Positions 19,015-27,989 of a DNA stretch of 64,000 nt are shown piece by piece (the first letter of the stretch is position 1; each line of letters begins with the position of its first letter). The position numbers and the translations under genes were made by a program. Below the pieces are notes generated by a model that made no database searches, was not told the origin of the DNA, and saw only the letters and a program-made list of their open reading frames with translations. Origin of the DNA: Campylobacter concisus (GTDB lineage: Bacteria > Campylobacterota > Campylobacteria > Campylobacterales > Campylobacteraceae); contig NZ_CP049270.1 of NCBI RefSeq assembly GCF_003048595.2, positions 248,001 through 312,000 of the forward strand. Reading direction: 5' to 3'.

Positions 19015-22000
19015 TGCCAAAAAGAACAGATATAAATACCATTTTGCTAATCGGCTCAGGCCCTATCGTCATCGGTCAAGCCTGCGAATTTGACTACTCA
19101 GGCACGCAAGCAGCCAAGACGCTAAAAGAGCTTGGATACCGCGTAGTGCTTATCAACTCAAACCCAGCCACCATCATGACTGACCCAAATTTTGCTGATG
19201 CAACGTATATTGAGCCGATCACAAAAGATAGCATTTTAAAGATCATCGAAAAAGAAAGCATTGATGCCATCTTGCCAACGATGGGTGGTCAAGTAGCGCT
19301 AAATGCTGCGATGGAGGTCTTTGAGAGCGGACTTTTAAAGGACGTAAAATTTCTTGGTGCAAACCCAGAAGCGATAAAAAAGGGCGAAGATAGGCAAATT
19401 TTTAAAGCGACTATGCAAAAGATCGGCATGGACTTACCTGAGAGTAGATATGCCTACAACATGGACGACGCGCTAAATGCGGCAAACGAGATAGGCTTTC
19501 CGCTCATCATAAGAGCTAGCTATACGCTTGGTGGTGCAGGAAGTGGCGTGGCTTATAATATGGATGAGTTTAAAGAGCTAGCCAACACCGGCCTTGACGC
19601 AAGCCCGATACATGAAATTTTGATAGAAGAGAGTTTGCTTGGCTGGAAAGAGTACGAGATGGAGGTTATTAGAGATAGAAATGATAACTGCATCATCGTC
19701 TGCTCTATTGAAAATTTTGACCCAATGGGCGTGCATACAGGCGATAGTATCACGGTCGCACCAGCACTAACACTCACAGATAAAGAGTATCAGGCTATGC
19801 GTGACGCTAGCTTTGCCATACTTCGTGAGATCGGCGTTGATACGGGCGGCAGCAACGTGCAGTTTGCCATAGACCCAAAAACAGGCCGTATGATCGTTAT
19901 CGAGATGAACCCACGCGTTAGCCGAAGCTCTGCACTTGCTAGTAAAGCTACTGGCTATCCGATCGCAAAGGTCGCGACACTACTTGCAGTTGGTTTTAGC
20001 CTAGATGAGATCAAAAACGACATCACAGGCACGCCTGCTAGCTTTGAGCCGGTGATCGACTACATCGTGACAAAGATCCCGCGTTTTACATTTGAGAAAT
20101 TCCCAGGATCAAACCCATATCTAGGCACTGCGATGAAGTCAGTCGGCGAGGTCATGGCGATAGGCAGGACATTTAAAGAGAGTATCCAAAAGGCTCTTTG
20201 CAGCCTAGAGCGTGATCTTTGCGGATTTAATAGCCTTAGCCTAGAGAAAAACGCTTTCATTTATGGCATCAGAAATGCAAATGAGAGGAGAATTTTATAT
20301 CTAGCACAAGCCTTTAGAGATGGCTTTAGCGTGGCTGAGGTGCATGAGTTTAGTAAGATCGATCCATGGTTTTTAGAGCAAATTTATGAGATAGTTAAAT
20401 TTGAAGATAAGATCGACATGGATATCTTAAATAACGAAGAGCTGCTGCGAGAGGCCAAAAGTATGGGCTTTTCAGACAAGATGATAGCTGTGCTTATAAA
20501 TGAAAAAGACGATCTTGAGCTTAGCCAAAATGATATCTATTTTGCTAGGCAAAAGCTTGGCATCGAGCTTGAATACAACGAGGTTGATACTTGTGCGGGC
20601 GAGTTTAAGGCGCTAACGCCGTATCTTTACTCAACCACAAATATCACTAAATTTCCTAAAAAAGAGCTAGCAAAAGACGCTAAAAAGGTAATGATAATAG
20701 GCGGCGGTCCAAATAGGATCGGCCAGGGTATAGAGTTTGACTACTGCTGCGTGCATGCAAGCTATGCTCTAAGAGACCTTGGCATAAAAACGATAATGTA
20801 CAACTGCAACCCAGAAACTGTCTCAACCGACTACGACACGAGCGATATTTTGTACTTTGAGCCGATTGATTTTGAGCATGTTAGATCAGTCATCGAGCGT
20901 GAAAAGCCAGACGGCGTGATCGTGCATTTCGGCGGCCAAACTCCGCTTAAATTTGCAAAACGCCTAAGCGTGATCGGCGCTAAGATCATCGGAACAACTG
21001 CGAGAGTGATCGATGTGGCCGAGGATAGAAAGAAATTTAGCGAATTTATAAATAAAATAGGCGTTCTTCAGCCTAAAAATGACACCGCCACTAGCCTAGA
21101 AGAAGCTTTGCAAAAAGCTGCTACTATCGGCTATCCAGTGCTAGTTCGCCCAAGCTACGTCCTTGGTGGCAGGGCGATGAGAAGGGTGCATAACGAGAGC
21201 GAGCTAAAAGAGTATATGAGCGAAGCGGTCAAAGTTAGTAATCACTCACCAGTACTACTTGATAAATTTTTACAAGATGCAAAAGAGCTCGACGTAGACG
21301 CGATATGTGATGGCAAAGAGGTCTATATTGGCGCGATAATGGAGCATATCGAGGAGGCTGGAATTCACTCTGGTGACTCAGCTTGCATACTGCCACCGAT
21401 GAGTTTAAGCGCAGAAATGATAAAAAAAGTGGAGAAGCAAACTAGAGATATCGCGCTAAATTTAGGTGTTGTCGGCCTTATGAATATCCAGTTTGCCATC
21501 TATGAAAACGAGCTTTACATGATCGAGGTAAATCCTCGCGCGAGCAGGACTGTGCCATTTGTGAGCAAGGCTACTGGCGTGCCTATGGCAAAGGTGGCGA
21601 CAAGAGTTATGTGGCAGGGAAATTTACGTGAGGCGCTTAAATTTTATGATGATTACAGAGTTGTTTATGAAGAGGGCGACATCTTAAAACCTCGCGTAAG
21701 TTCGCATATTTGTGTAAAAGAGTGTGTGTTGCCATTTAACAAGCTAAGTGGCGCCGATCTCATCCTTGGCCCTGAGATGAAAAGCACTGGCGAGGTAATG
21801 GGCATAAGCCACGATTTTGCAAGCTCATTTGCAAAGAGCCAGATCGCTGCTAGCAACACTTTGCCAAGCAAGGGCAGGGTATTTTTAACGCTAGCTGACG
21901 CTGATAAATCTTACGCGCCTGATCTTGCAAAAGAGCTAATAGCACTTGGTTTTAGTATCATCGCAACTGGCGGTACGCATAAAATTTTAAGCGAAGCTGG

Positions 22001-22274
22001 CGTTGAGGCTGAGTTTGTCTATAAGATAAGTGAGGGCAGACCAAACGTCGAAGATAGGCTCAAAAACGGCGATATCGCACTTGTCATCAATACAAGCGAT
22101 ACAAAATCAAGTGTGGATGATGGCAAAAAGATCCGCCAAAATGTACTTAGATTTAAAATTCCATATTTTACAACGATCCGCGCAGCACTCGCAGCTGCTA
22201 AGTCGCTAAGCACAGTTCAAACTGGTAAAGCACTTGAGGTAAAAAGTCTACAAGAGTATCTAAGCGAGAAATGA
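19014..22274 (+). CDS. carB: Carbamoyl-phosphate synthase large subunit
   Basis: The 1086-residue protein has two ATP-grasp synthetase halves ([18 protein letters not shown] onward; second half from [16 protein letters not shown]) and a C-terminal MGS-like allosteric domain ([15 protein letters not shown]). It makes carbamoyl phosphate for pyrimidines and arginine together with CarA, encoded separately at 26.1 kb. Two ATGs occur in tandem at 19011 and 19014; the second has better spacing from AAGGA. The stop overlaps the next ATG (ATGA at 22271-22274). The final 126 bp occur again, diverged, at 24792-24917, so this 3' end may have been exchanged during insertion of the R-M cassette. Confidence 0.96.
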   Translation: MPKRTDINTILLIGSGPIVIGQACEFDYSGTQAAKTLKELGYRVVLINSNPATIMTDPNFADATYIEPITKDSILKIIEKESIDAILPTMGGQVALNAAMEVFESGLLKDVKFLGANPEAIKKGEDRQIFKATMQKIGMDLPESRYAYNMDDALNAANEIGFPLIIRASYTLGGAGSGVAYNMDEFKELANTGLDASPIHEILIEESLLGWKEYEMEVIRDRNDNCIIVCSIENFDPMGVHTGDSITVAPALTLTDKEYQAMRDASFAILREIGVDTGGSNVQFAIDPKTGRMIVIEMNPRVSRSSALASKATGYPIAKVATLLAVGFSLDEIKNDITGTPASFEPVIDYIVTKIPRFTFEKFPGSNPYLGTAMKSVGEVMAIGRTFKESIQKALCSLERDLCGFNSLSLEKNAFIYGIRNANERRILYLAQAFRDGFSVAEVHEFSKIDPWFLEQIYEIVKFEDKIDMDILNNEELLREAKSMGFSDKMIAVLINEKDDLELSQNDIYFARQKLGIELEYNEVDTCAGEFKALTPYLYSTTNITKFPKKELAKDAKKVMIIGGGPNRIGQGIEFDYCCVHASYALRDLGIKTIMYNCNPETVSTDYDTSDILYFEPIDFEHVRSVIEREKPDGVIVHFGGQTPLKFAKRLSVIGAKIIGTTARVIDVAEDRKKFSEFINKIGVLQPKNDTATSLEEALQKAATIGYPVLVRPSYVLGGRAMRRVHNESELKEYMSEAVKVSNHSPVLLDKFLQDAKELDVDAICDGKEVYIGAIMEHIEEAGIHSGDSACILPPMSLSAEMIKKVEKQTRDIALNLGVVGLMNIQFAIYENELYMIEVNPRASRTVPFVSKATGVPMAKVATRVMWQGNLREALKFYDDYRVVYEEGDILKPRVSSHICVKECVLPFNKLSGADLILGPEMKSTGEVMGISHDFASSFAKSQIAASNTLPSKGRVFLTLADADKSYAPDLAKELIALGFSIIATGGTHKILSEAGVEAEFVYKISEGRPNVEDRLKNGDIALVINTSDTKSSVDDGKKIRQNVLRFKIPYFTTIRAALAAAKSLSTVQTGKALEVKSLQEYLSEK

Positions 22275-22972
22275 ATCAAAAAGAGCGCGTAGTAGAAGCG
22301 TTGGCTAGCCTTGGTGGGATGGCAACGCTTTTTGATCTTTATCATAAAACTGATGTTAGCACTTGGGGTAGCAAAACTCCATTTGCTAGTATAAGACGGA
22401 TAGTGCAGACTAATAAAGAATTTTATAAGATCAGAGCCGGACTTTGGGGACTTTGTGAGTTTAGAGATAAAAATTTAGCCAAAACAGGTGATAGTAAGAG
22501 TGAGCAAAATGAGAAATTTACACATTCTTATTTTCAAGGCGTTATCGTTGAGATAGGAAATTTAAGACATTTTCAAACATTCATCCCAGCTCAAGATAAG
22601 AACAAAATTTATAAATCAGATAAGAAACTTTGCGAACTTGCGAGCTTGAGTGAGATATATAAATTTAGTTATGAAGATATCGTTAAAAGAGCAAAAACAA
22701 TAGATGCAATATGGTTTAATGAAAGAAATTTACCAAACTCATTTTATGAAGTTGAACATAGCACAGACTTTAAAAACTCACTAAACAAATTTTTTGAGCT
22801 TCAAGACTCTAATGCTAGGATGTTTATAGTCGCATACAAAAAGAGGCAAAGAGAGTATGAAAGCGTTTTAAGAGCTAGCATCTACGAGCAGATAGCCCAA
22901 AAGGTAAAATTTGCTAGTTATGAAGATATATCAAGGCAGCTTGAAAGAGAGAGAGCGAGCAAGCATCTATAA
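22271..22972 (+). CDS. HrgA-like protein with N-terminal HARE-HTH domain
   Basis: The first ~65 residues ([20 protein letters not shown] through [14 protein letters not shown]) fit the HARE-HTH winged-helix domain found fused to restriction enzymes and chromatin proteins. The remaining ~165 residues resemble the Helicobacter/Campylobacter HrgA family as I remember it; a possible nuclease-like stretch is [15 protein letters not shown] followed by [16 protein letters not shown]. In H. pylori, hrgA is known as a gene that replaces the GATC endonuclease gene hpyIIIR. Here it stands beside a GATC-type endonuclease. It overlaps the carB stop by four bases and may depend on carB translation. Family call moderate; biochemical activity unknown. 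Confidence 0.6.
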   Translation: MNQKERVVEALASLGGMATLFDLYHKTDVSTWGSKTPFASIRRIVQTNKEFYKIRAGLWGLCEFRDKNLAKTGDSKSEQNEKFTHSYFQGVIVEIGNLRHFQTFIPAQDKNKIYKSDKKLCELASLSEIYKFSYEDIVKRAKTIDAIWFNERNLPNSFYEVEHSTDFKNSLNKFFELQDSNARMFIVAYKKRQREYESVLRASIYEQIAQKVKFASYEDISRQLERERASKHL

Positions 22973-22985
22973 AAATGGGGATTTA

Positions 22986-23186
22986 ATGAGTGAATTTGAA
23001 GTTGAGATAACTGAAATTTTAAGTAAAAAAATAAAGTTTAAAGCAAAAGATCAGCATGAGGCATGTAAGATCGCCAAAAAGGCTTATGAAAAGAGTGAGA
23101 TCGTGCTTGGAGCTGATGATTTTACTGAGGTGAAATTTAAATCTTGTCCACAAGTAAGCCAAAAGATCAAGGTAAAAAATGAATAA
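22986..23186 (+). CDS. DpnD/PcfM-family small protein
   Basis: The ATG at 22986 follows GGGG by a normal spacing and gives 66 residues; a longer frame from 22911 overlaps the upstream gene and is not used. The sequence (SEFEVEITEILSKKIKFKAK ... SEIVLGADDFTEVKF) matches the DpnD-PcfM family pattern, a small alpha/beta protein first seen in the pneumococcal DpnI cassette. Its function is not established; partners of R-M systems are suspected to be regulators or accessory subunits. Its end overlaps the start of the endonuclease gene by eight bases, so the two are coupled. Confidence 0.7.
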   Translation: MSEFEVEITEILSKKIKFKAKDQHEACKIAKKAYEKSEIVLGADDFTEVKFKSCPQVSQKIKVKNE

Positions 23187-23997
23187 TATAACTCCTTTTG
23201 ATGAATTTATGGCAAGTTTAAAAGAGACAAATGCTACACTTGGCTACTTTTGTGATTTTGAAAAATGTTCTAAGAACCTTGCGAAGGTCGCTATCAAACT
23301 TAATGCTTTAAATTCTTTGCTTGGTTCAAAAGATTTGAAAACAGATATTTTCACACTTTTTAGAGAATATCGAAGCTGCTTTGAGGTACTAAATTTACTA
23401 ATTGCCGTTCGAGAAAGTGGTAGAAAAGTTGTGAGCTCAAGCGGTAATTTACTTGAGCTAAAGAGTTATTTTGATGAGCCAGAGAAAATTTACAGCTTTC
23501 TTTTAGAGACTGGGCTTGATGAAGTTTTCAAGGATAGAAAAATTAAAAATTTATGTGATTATGTATTTGGCGTGGAAGTTGGACTTGATACAAACGCTAG
23601 AAAAAACCGCAGTGGAGCAAATTTTGCGAATTTAATTTCAGAAAGGTTTCATTCTGAAAATATCTGCTTTCAAGCTGAAGTATCAAGCTCAAATTTTTCA
23701 TTAAATTTAGGTAGTGATGTGAAGATATTTGATTTTGCGACTCGCATAGAAAATATCACTTATCTAATCGAAGCAAATTTTTATAGTGCCGGTGGCTCAA
23801 AATTAAACGAAGTAGCAAGAGCTTACATCGAAATAGCCAAAAGGATCTCCTATTTGCCAGAGTATAAATTTATCTGGATCACTGATGGCTGGGGTTGGCA
23901 CGATGCTAGAAATAAGCTACAAGAGGCCTATAAGTGTGTGAGGATTTATAACCTTGCAAATTTGCACCTTTTTATAAATGAGCTTAAAAATGCATAA
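23179..23997 (+). CDS. Type II restriction endonuclease, DpnII/MboI (GATC) family
   Basis: The 272-residue protein matches DpnII/MboI-type enzymes in length and in the pattern FVLL-like helical N-terminus, RKNRSGANFANLISERF, FDFATRIENITYLIEANFYS with the acidic PD-(D/E)XK-type core, and FIWITDGWGWHDARNKLQEA. DpnII enzymes cut unmethylated GATC. The H. pylori isoschizomer is HpyIII. It is between the DpnD-like gene and a methyltransferase of matching type, overlapping both. The cut site is inferred from family only. Confidence 0.82.
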   Translation: MNNITPFDEFMASLKETNATLGYFCDFEKCSKNLAKVAIKLNALNSLLGSKDLKTDIFTLFREYRSCFEVLNLLIAVRESGRKVVSSSGNLLELKSYFDEPEKIYSFLLETGLDEVFKDRKIKNLCDYVFGVEVGLDTNARKNRSGANFANLISERFHSENICFQAEVSSSNFSLNLGSDVKIFDFATRIENITYLIEANFYSAGGSKLNEVARAYIEIAKRISYLPEYKFIWITDGWGWHDARNKLQEAYKCVRIYNLANLHLFINELKNA

Positions 23998-24793
23998 CGA
24001 TTTCAGGCTCATAAATGGCGACTGCTTTAGCGAACTAGCTAAATTTAAGGGAGAGTTTGATCTTATCTTTGCGGATCCACCATATTTTCTTTCAAATGGC
24101 GGACTTAGCATCCAAAACGGGCAGATAGTTAGCGTAAATAAAGGCAAGTGGGATGAGGGCACAAATATCGATGAAATTGATGAGTTTAACCTAGAATGGC
24201 TCAAACTCGCTAAAAACGCACTTAGTAATAACGGCAGCGTGATGATAAGTGGGACATATCACAACATCTTTTCTATAGGTAGAGCGCTTCAAAAGCTTGA
24301 TTATAAAATTTTAAACATCATTACATGGCAAAAGACTAATCCTCCGCCAAATTTTAGCTGTAGGTATCTAACGCATAGTACTGAGCAGATCATTTGGGCT
24401 AGAAAAGATGAGAGACATAAACACATCTTTAACTATGAGCTTATGAAGCGAATAAATGGAGATAAACAGATGAAAGATGTGTGGAGTTTTGCTGCGATTT
24501 CTCCTTGGGAGAAAGCATGCGGTAAGCACCCTACACAAAAACCACTTTCGCTTTTGATAAGGCTTATTTTGATGGCAAGTAATGAAAATAGTGTCATTTG
24601 TGATCCATTTGCAGGCTCTGCAACAACTGGCATAGCTGCAAATTTGTTAGGTAGAGATTTTGTTGGTATCGAAAAAGAGCAGGGATTTATGGATATAGCA
24701 CTTAAGCGAAAGGCTGAGCTAGAAGCAAATTCTATAAAATTTAGAGATAAATTTAGTGATATAAAGTTGCTAGACAGCTTAAAATTTGGTTAG
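23990..24793 (+). CDS. Adenine-specific DNA methyltransferase, M2.DpnII/DpnA-like
   Basis: Catalytic motif DPPYFLSNGG (residues 29-38) precedes the AdoMet motif DPFAGSATTGIAANLLG (from about residue 205), the order of beta-class N6-adenine methyltransferases. KTNPPPNFSCRYLTHSTEQIIWA and KHPTQKPLSLL are typical of the DpnA (M2.DpnII) group, which methylates GATC and tolerates single-stranded DNA. I use the ATG at 23990, overlapping the nuclease stop by eight bases; the in-frame ATG at 23978 would add four residues. Its stop TAG at 24791-24793 overlaps the first codon of the duplicated carB end, so the cassette boundary is very sharp. Confidence 0.85.
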   Translation: MHNDFRLINGDCFSELAKFKGEFDLIFADPPYFLSNGGLSIQNGQIVSVNKGKWDEGTNIDEIDEFNLEWLKLAKNALSNNGSVMISGTYHNIFSIGRALQKLDYKILNIITWQKTNPPPNFSCRYLTHSTEQIIWARKDERHKHIFNYELMKRINGDKQMKDVWSFAAISPWEKACGKHPTQKPLSLLIRLILMASNENSVICDPFAGSATTGIAANLLGRDFVGIEKEQGFMDIALKRKAELEANSIKFRDKFSDIKLLDSLKFG

Positions 24794-24917
24794 ATTCAAG
24801 ATACCTTACTTTACAACGATCCGTGCAGCACTTGCTGCTGCTAAGTCGCTAAGTGCAGTTCAAACTGGCAAAGCACTTGAGGTAAAAAGCTTGCAAGAGT
24901 ATTTATCTAAAAAGTAA
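24792..24917 (+). pseudogene. carB: Remnant of carB 3' end (126 bp) displaced by the R-M cassette
   Basis: These 42 codons, including stop, align without gaps to the last 42 codons of carB at 22149-22274. I count 22 mismatches in 126 bases (about 83% identity), nearly all synonymous; the only amino-acid changes are Thr to Ala and Glu to Lys. There is no start codon or upstream frame, so it is not expressed as carB. It is followed by a strong terminator. The simplest reading is that the cassette arrived attached to a diverged carB tail and pushed the resident tail aside. Confidence 0.93.
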
Positions 24918-24929
24918 TAAATTTAAGGC

Positions 24930-24957
24930 AGTTTAGCTTATAGCTAAACTATTTTTT
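24930..24957 (+). terminator. Rho-independent terminator, probably the original carB terminator
   Basis: AGTTTAGCT and AGCTAAACT form a perfect 9-bp stem with loop TAT, followed by ATTTTTT. It lies 13 bp after the stop of the duplicated carB tail and now ends the R-M operon. carB itself has no hairpin between its stop and the next gene. Confidence 0.85.
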
Positions 24958-25055
24958 AAAGTATTATTAGAAGCAATAGATGTCCATATATGGCATTTTG
25001 CTTTGAATTTTAGTCTAGCTTTCATTAATCTAGTAATATTAAAGCTTATGTTTAA

Positions 25056-25061
25056 TATAAT
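25056..25061 (+). promoter_or_regulatory. Candidate -10 box (TATAAT)
   Basis: A perfect TATAAT lies about 20 bp before the ATG at 25082, with AAAGGAGAG as ribosome-binding site between them. A 10-bp palindrome CCATATATGG lies further upstream at 24984-24993. After the terminator at 24957, this is the natural start of a new transcript covering the small membrane protein and perhaps DUF507-carA. Confidence 0.55.
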
Positions 25062-25081
25062 CTCACTCAAAAGGAGAGATT

Positions 25082-25522
25082 ATGAAAATTTTAAATGCTT
25101 TTTTTACGGGTATTATATTTGTCCTTGCTCCTATTTTTACGTTATTTGTTGGAATTTACAACAACTACTTTTCTTACTATGGTATAAGCGAGTATTTTAA
25201 TGTTATTTTTGTTGATAACGTGCCTTTCTTATGGCTTTTGCCCGTATTTTTTATATTTGGGTATTGCTTTTTTTACGCACCTTTTAGAAAAATTTTTAGA
25301 GCCTTTTATTTAGTTTTGCTAATAGTTTGTGCTTTTAGTTGGTATCCTGACTTTGGACGCACTTTAGGAGAAAATTATTTTATGAGCAAATCGCTATCTT
25401 TAGATATTTCATCAAATTTAGAAAATGAGCAAAAGACTGATGGAAAGATACTTTATGAAGGACGAAGAGAAATTTATTTTTTAAGAAGCGATAATAATAA
25501 AGTCGTTAAAATTTCAAAGTAA
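25082..25522 (+). CDS. Membrane protein of unknown function
   Basis: The 146-residue protein was not recognised. Three hydrophobic segments (about residues 5-26, 45-65 and 72-88) are followed by a ~55-residue polar tail that probably lies in the periplasm (RTLGENYFMSKSLSLDISS ... GRREIYFLRSDNNKVVKISK). It has its own promoter-like box and a strong ribosome-binding site. The region is A+T-rich. It lies between the displaced carB tail and DUF507, a place where Campylobacter genomes vary. Confidence 0.7.
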   Translation: MKILNAFFTGIIFVLAPIFTLFVGIYNNYFSYYGISEYFNVIFVDNVPFLWLLPVFFIFGYCFFYAPFRKIFRAFYLVLLIVCAFSWYPDFGRTLGENYFMSKSLSLDISSNLENEQKTDGKILYEGRREIYFLRSDNNKVVKISK

Positions 25523-25571
25523 AGTTTTACCTTTATTTAGTTAAAATGGCATAAAAATTTAAAGGTTTAAA

Positions 25572-26123
25572 ATGCGTTTAAAACTCCCACACGTTCCGTA
25601 TATTTCACATAAAATAGCAATAGATCTTCTAAATTGTGGTTTCGTAAGACTAAATAAAGGCATTGAGCCAATCGTAGCAAAAACAAGTGAAATTTTAACA
25701 GTCGATGTTCAAAAAGAAAGAGCTTTAGATGAGCGAGTAAATGAGCTTTTGGAGAAAAATGAAGACGAGATGCAAACTATGCAAATTGACCGCAAAAATA
25801 TGTTTTGGCTCGTTAAAAAGAAGCTCGCAGGCGAATTTGATGTAATCTTAACCCACGAAGATAGATTTAGCAATATCGCTCACAAAGTGCTTGAAACTAT
25901 TTGGAAGAGCGGTCTTGTTGATTATAATGTATCTGAAAATCGCGTAAAAAATGTGATTTATAACTCAATAGACGAGTACTTAAAAAGCTATGAGAAGATA
26001 GAAGATGATGTTTATGAAATGATACAAAATTATAAACATAAGCTAATCCCAGGAACTGATGAATATGATCTTGTTTTTGAGCGTTTGTATCAAGATGAGC
26101 TTAAAAAAAGAGGCATGCTTTAA
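25572..26123 (+). CDS. DUF507 family protein
   Basis: The 183-residue, helical and highly charged protein (MRLKLPHVPYISHKIAIDLL) matches DUF507, found in Campylobacterota, Aquificae and deltaproteobacteria, usually next to carA. It ends in the base that begins carA. No enzymatic motif is seen and the function is unknown. Confidence 0.85.
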   Translation: MRLKLPHVPYISHKIAIDLLNCGFVRLNKGIEPIVAKTSEILTVDVQKERALDERVNELLEKNEDEMQTMQIDRKNMFWLVKKKLAGEFDVILTHEDRFSNIAHKVLETIWKSGLVDYNVSENRVKNVIYNSIDEYLKSYEKIEDDVYEMIQNYKHKLIPGTDEYDLVFERLYQDELKKRGML

Positions 26124-27241
26124 TGAAAGCTTACATTTATATTGAAAATGGTGTTTTTTTAGAAGCAAAAGCTTTTGGTACTCACGGCGAGTGTGCAGGT
26201 GAGCTCGTTTTTAATACCTCAATGACTGGCTATGAAGAGATCATGAGCGATCCAAGCTATGCTGGTCAGTTTATCGTCTTTACTATGCCAGAAATAGGCA
26301 TAGTAGGTATAAATGAAGATGATATGGAGAGCCTTAGAATTCATGCAAGTGGCGTTATAATGAGAAGCTACAACGAGACCCCGTCAAACTACCGCTCGCA
26401 AAAATCTTTGGGAAAATTTTTCGAAGAGCAAGGTAAATTTGGCGTTTATGACGTTGATACTAGATACCTCACAAAGATGCTACGTGACGAGGGTGCGCTT
26501 ATGGCCTATATCTCAACGCAGATAAGCGACAAAGATGAGCTAAAACGCAGGCTTGAAAGTAGCGGGCGCATCGAAAATATAAACTACGTAAAAACAGTTA
26601 GTGCGATGGATGAATATGAGCACAAAAGAGGTGCATGGGATAGAAATTTAAAGTCATATAAGCCGTTAAAAAGTATTGGTAAAAAGATAGCTGTTTTTGA
26701 CTTTGGTGTAAAGAGAAATATCTTAAATGAGCTATGTGAAACTGGTCTTGAAGTCATTGTCGTGCCACACGACACTAAGGCTGAAATTTTGATAGAAAAA
26801 TTTAAAAATGGCGAGATAAATGGGGTATTCTTATCAAATGGTCCTGGTGAGCCAAAAAATTTAAAGGCCGAAATAGGCGAGATCAAAAAGATGATTGAGG
26901 CTAGGATACCTATATTTGGCATTTGTCTTGGACATCAGCTACTATCAAACGCCTTTGGATACGAGACATATAAGCTTAAATTTGGTCAGCATGGAGCAAA
27001 TCACCCAGTGCTAAATTTAGAGACAAAGGCGATCGAGATAACAACACAAAATCACAACTACAACGTACCTGAAAGTATCGCAGAAGTAGCAGTTGTGACG
27101 CATAGAAATTTATTTGACAACACGATCGAAGGTGTGAGATACAAAGAATATCCGATCTTTTCAGTTCAGCACCACCCAGAAGCAAGTGGTGGTCCAAGCG
27201 AGAGTAAATATATATTTAAGCAGTTTTTAGAAATTTTATAA
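26123..27241 (+). CDS. carA: Carbamoyl-phosphate synthase small subunit
   Basis: The 372-residue glutaminase subunit has an N-terminal CPSase_sm domain (FNTSMTGYEEIMSDPSYAGQ) and a class I GATase domain with the nucleophile in PIFGICLGHQLLSNAFG and the His/Glu pair in FSVQHHPEASGG. It supplies ammonia to CarB, which is 4 kb upstream and separated from it by the R-M cassette and two other genes. Confidence 0.96.
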   Translation: MKAYIYIENGVFLEAKAFGTHGECAGELVFNTSMTGYEEIMSDPSYAGQFIVFTMPEIGIVGINEDDMESLRIHASGVIMRSYNETPSNYRSQKSLGKFFEEQGKFGVYDVDTRYLTKMLRDEGALMAYISTQISDKDELKRRLESSGRIENINYVKTVSAMDEYEHKRGAWDRNLKSYKPLKSIGKKIAVFDFGVKRNILNELCETGLEVIVVPHDTKAEILIEKFKNGEINGVFLSNGPGEPKNLKAEIGEIKKMIEARIPIFGICLGHQLLSNAFGYETYKLKFGQHGANHPVLNLETKAIEITTQNHNYNVPESIAEVAVVTHRNLFDNTIEGVRYKEYPIFSVQHHPEASGGPSESKYIFKQFLEIL

Positions 27242-27242
27242 G

Positions 27243-27908
27243 ATGCAAAACATAAACCTTTACATGATTATCTCAGTTGCATTTTTAAGTAGCTTTAGTC
27301 ATTGTGTAGGTATGTGCAGCGGATTTTTGAGTTTACAGACTCTATTTTTTAAAGGTAAGAATAAAATAGAAATTTTAATGCTAAGTACGCTTTATAGTCT
27401 AGCTAGAATTTTTGCTTATGTAGTTTTAGGAGCTTTACTTGGCACCTTTGGAGCTGTTATTAGCTTTAACATGCAAGCAAGAGGCGTGATATTTTTCATA
27501 GTTGGCTTAATGATCGCGTTTATCGGCATTGCCTTACTTTTTAGGGGTGAACTTTTAAAATTTGTAGAGAATCAAAAGGCGCTTAATTTTGTAGCAAGAA
27601 TTGCAAAAACAAGGATTCAAAAGAAAAATTTAACAAATTTTTTATTACTTGGTTTTTTAAATGGCTTTTTGCCTTGTGGTGTGGTTTATTATTTTTTGGC
27701 ACTTGGGATTTTAAGTGCAAATTTTATTGATTCGGTTTTTATAATGCTTGTATTTGGTCTTTGTACATTGCCAGCTATGCTTTTAGCTAGCTTTGTATTT
27801 GGAATTTTAAATGAAAAATTTAAAGACATAATGTTTAAGATCTCAGCTAGCATAATGATAATAAATGGAATTTATCTATCATTTTTAGGATATAGAGCAA
27901 ATGCTTAA
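27243..27908 (+). CDS. TauE/SafE- or DsbD_2-like membrane protein of the cco cluster
   Basis: The 221-residue protein has six membrane segments and the family motif SHCVGMCSGF near the N-terminus, with a second motif GFLNGFLPCGVVYYFLALG mid-protein. Such UreH/DsbD_2-type proteins next to ccoNOQP are believed to help metal or heme delivery to the oxidase. The gene starts one base after the carA stop and resembles Cj1493c of C. jejuni in position. Confidence 0.8.
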   Translation: MQNINLYMIISVAFLSSFSHCVGMCSGFLSLQTLFFKGKNKIEILMLSTLYSLARIFAYVVLGALLGTFGAVISFNMQARGVIFFIVGLMIAFIGIALLFRGELLKFVENQKALNFVARIAKTRIQKKNLTNFLLLGFLNGFLPCGVVYYFLALGILSANFIDSVFIMLVFGLCTLPAMLLASFVFGILNEKFKDIMFKISASIMIINGIYLSFLGYRANA

Positions 27909-27989
27909 GATAGTTAAAGTAAGAGAGATAATTGTTAATTACGTCAAAATTTATGATGTTTGATAAATATAACCAAAAAGGAAGAATAA

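Noticed and set aside
22911-22985. N-terminal extension of the DpnD-like protein.
   Set aside because: It lies within the HrgA-like gene; the ATG at 22986 has a ribosome-binding site and fits the family length.
22271-24793. A transposon or integrase-borne element carrying the R-M genes.
   Set aside because: No transposase, integrase, tRNA site or terminal inverted repeats were seen; the boundaries are explained by carB homology.
25003-25200. Plus-strand 65-codon frame overlapping the small membrane protein.
   Set aside because: The frame at 25082 has the promoter, ribosome-binding site and membrane protein character; this one is a shadow.
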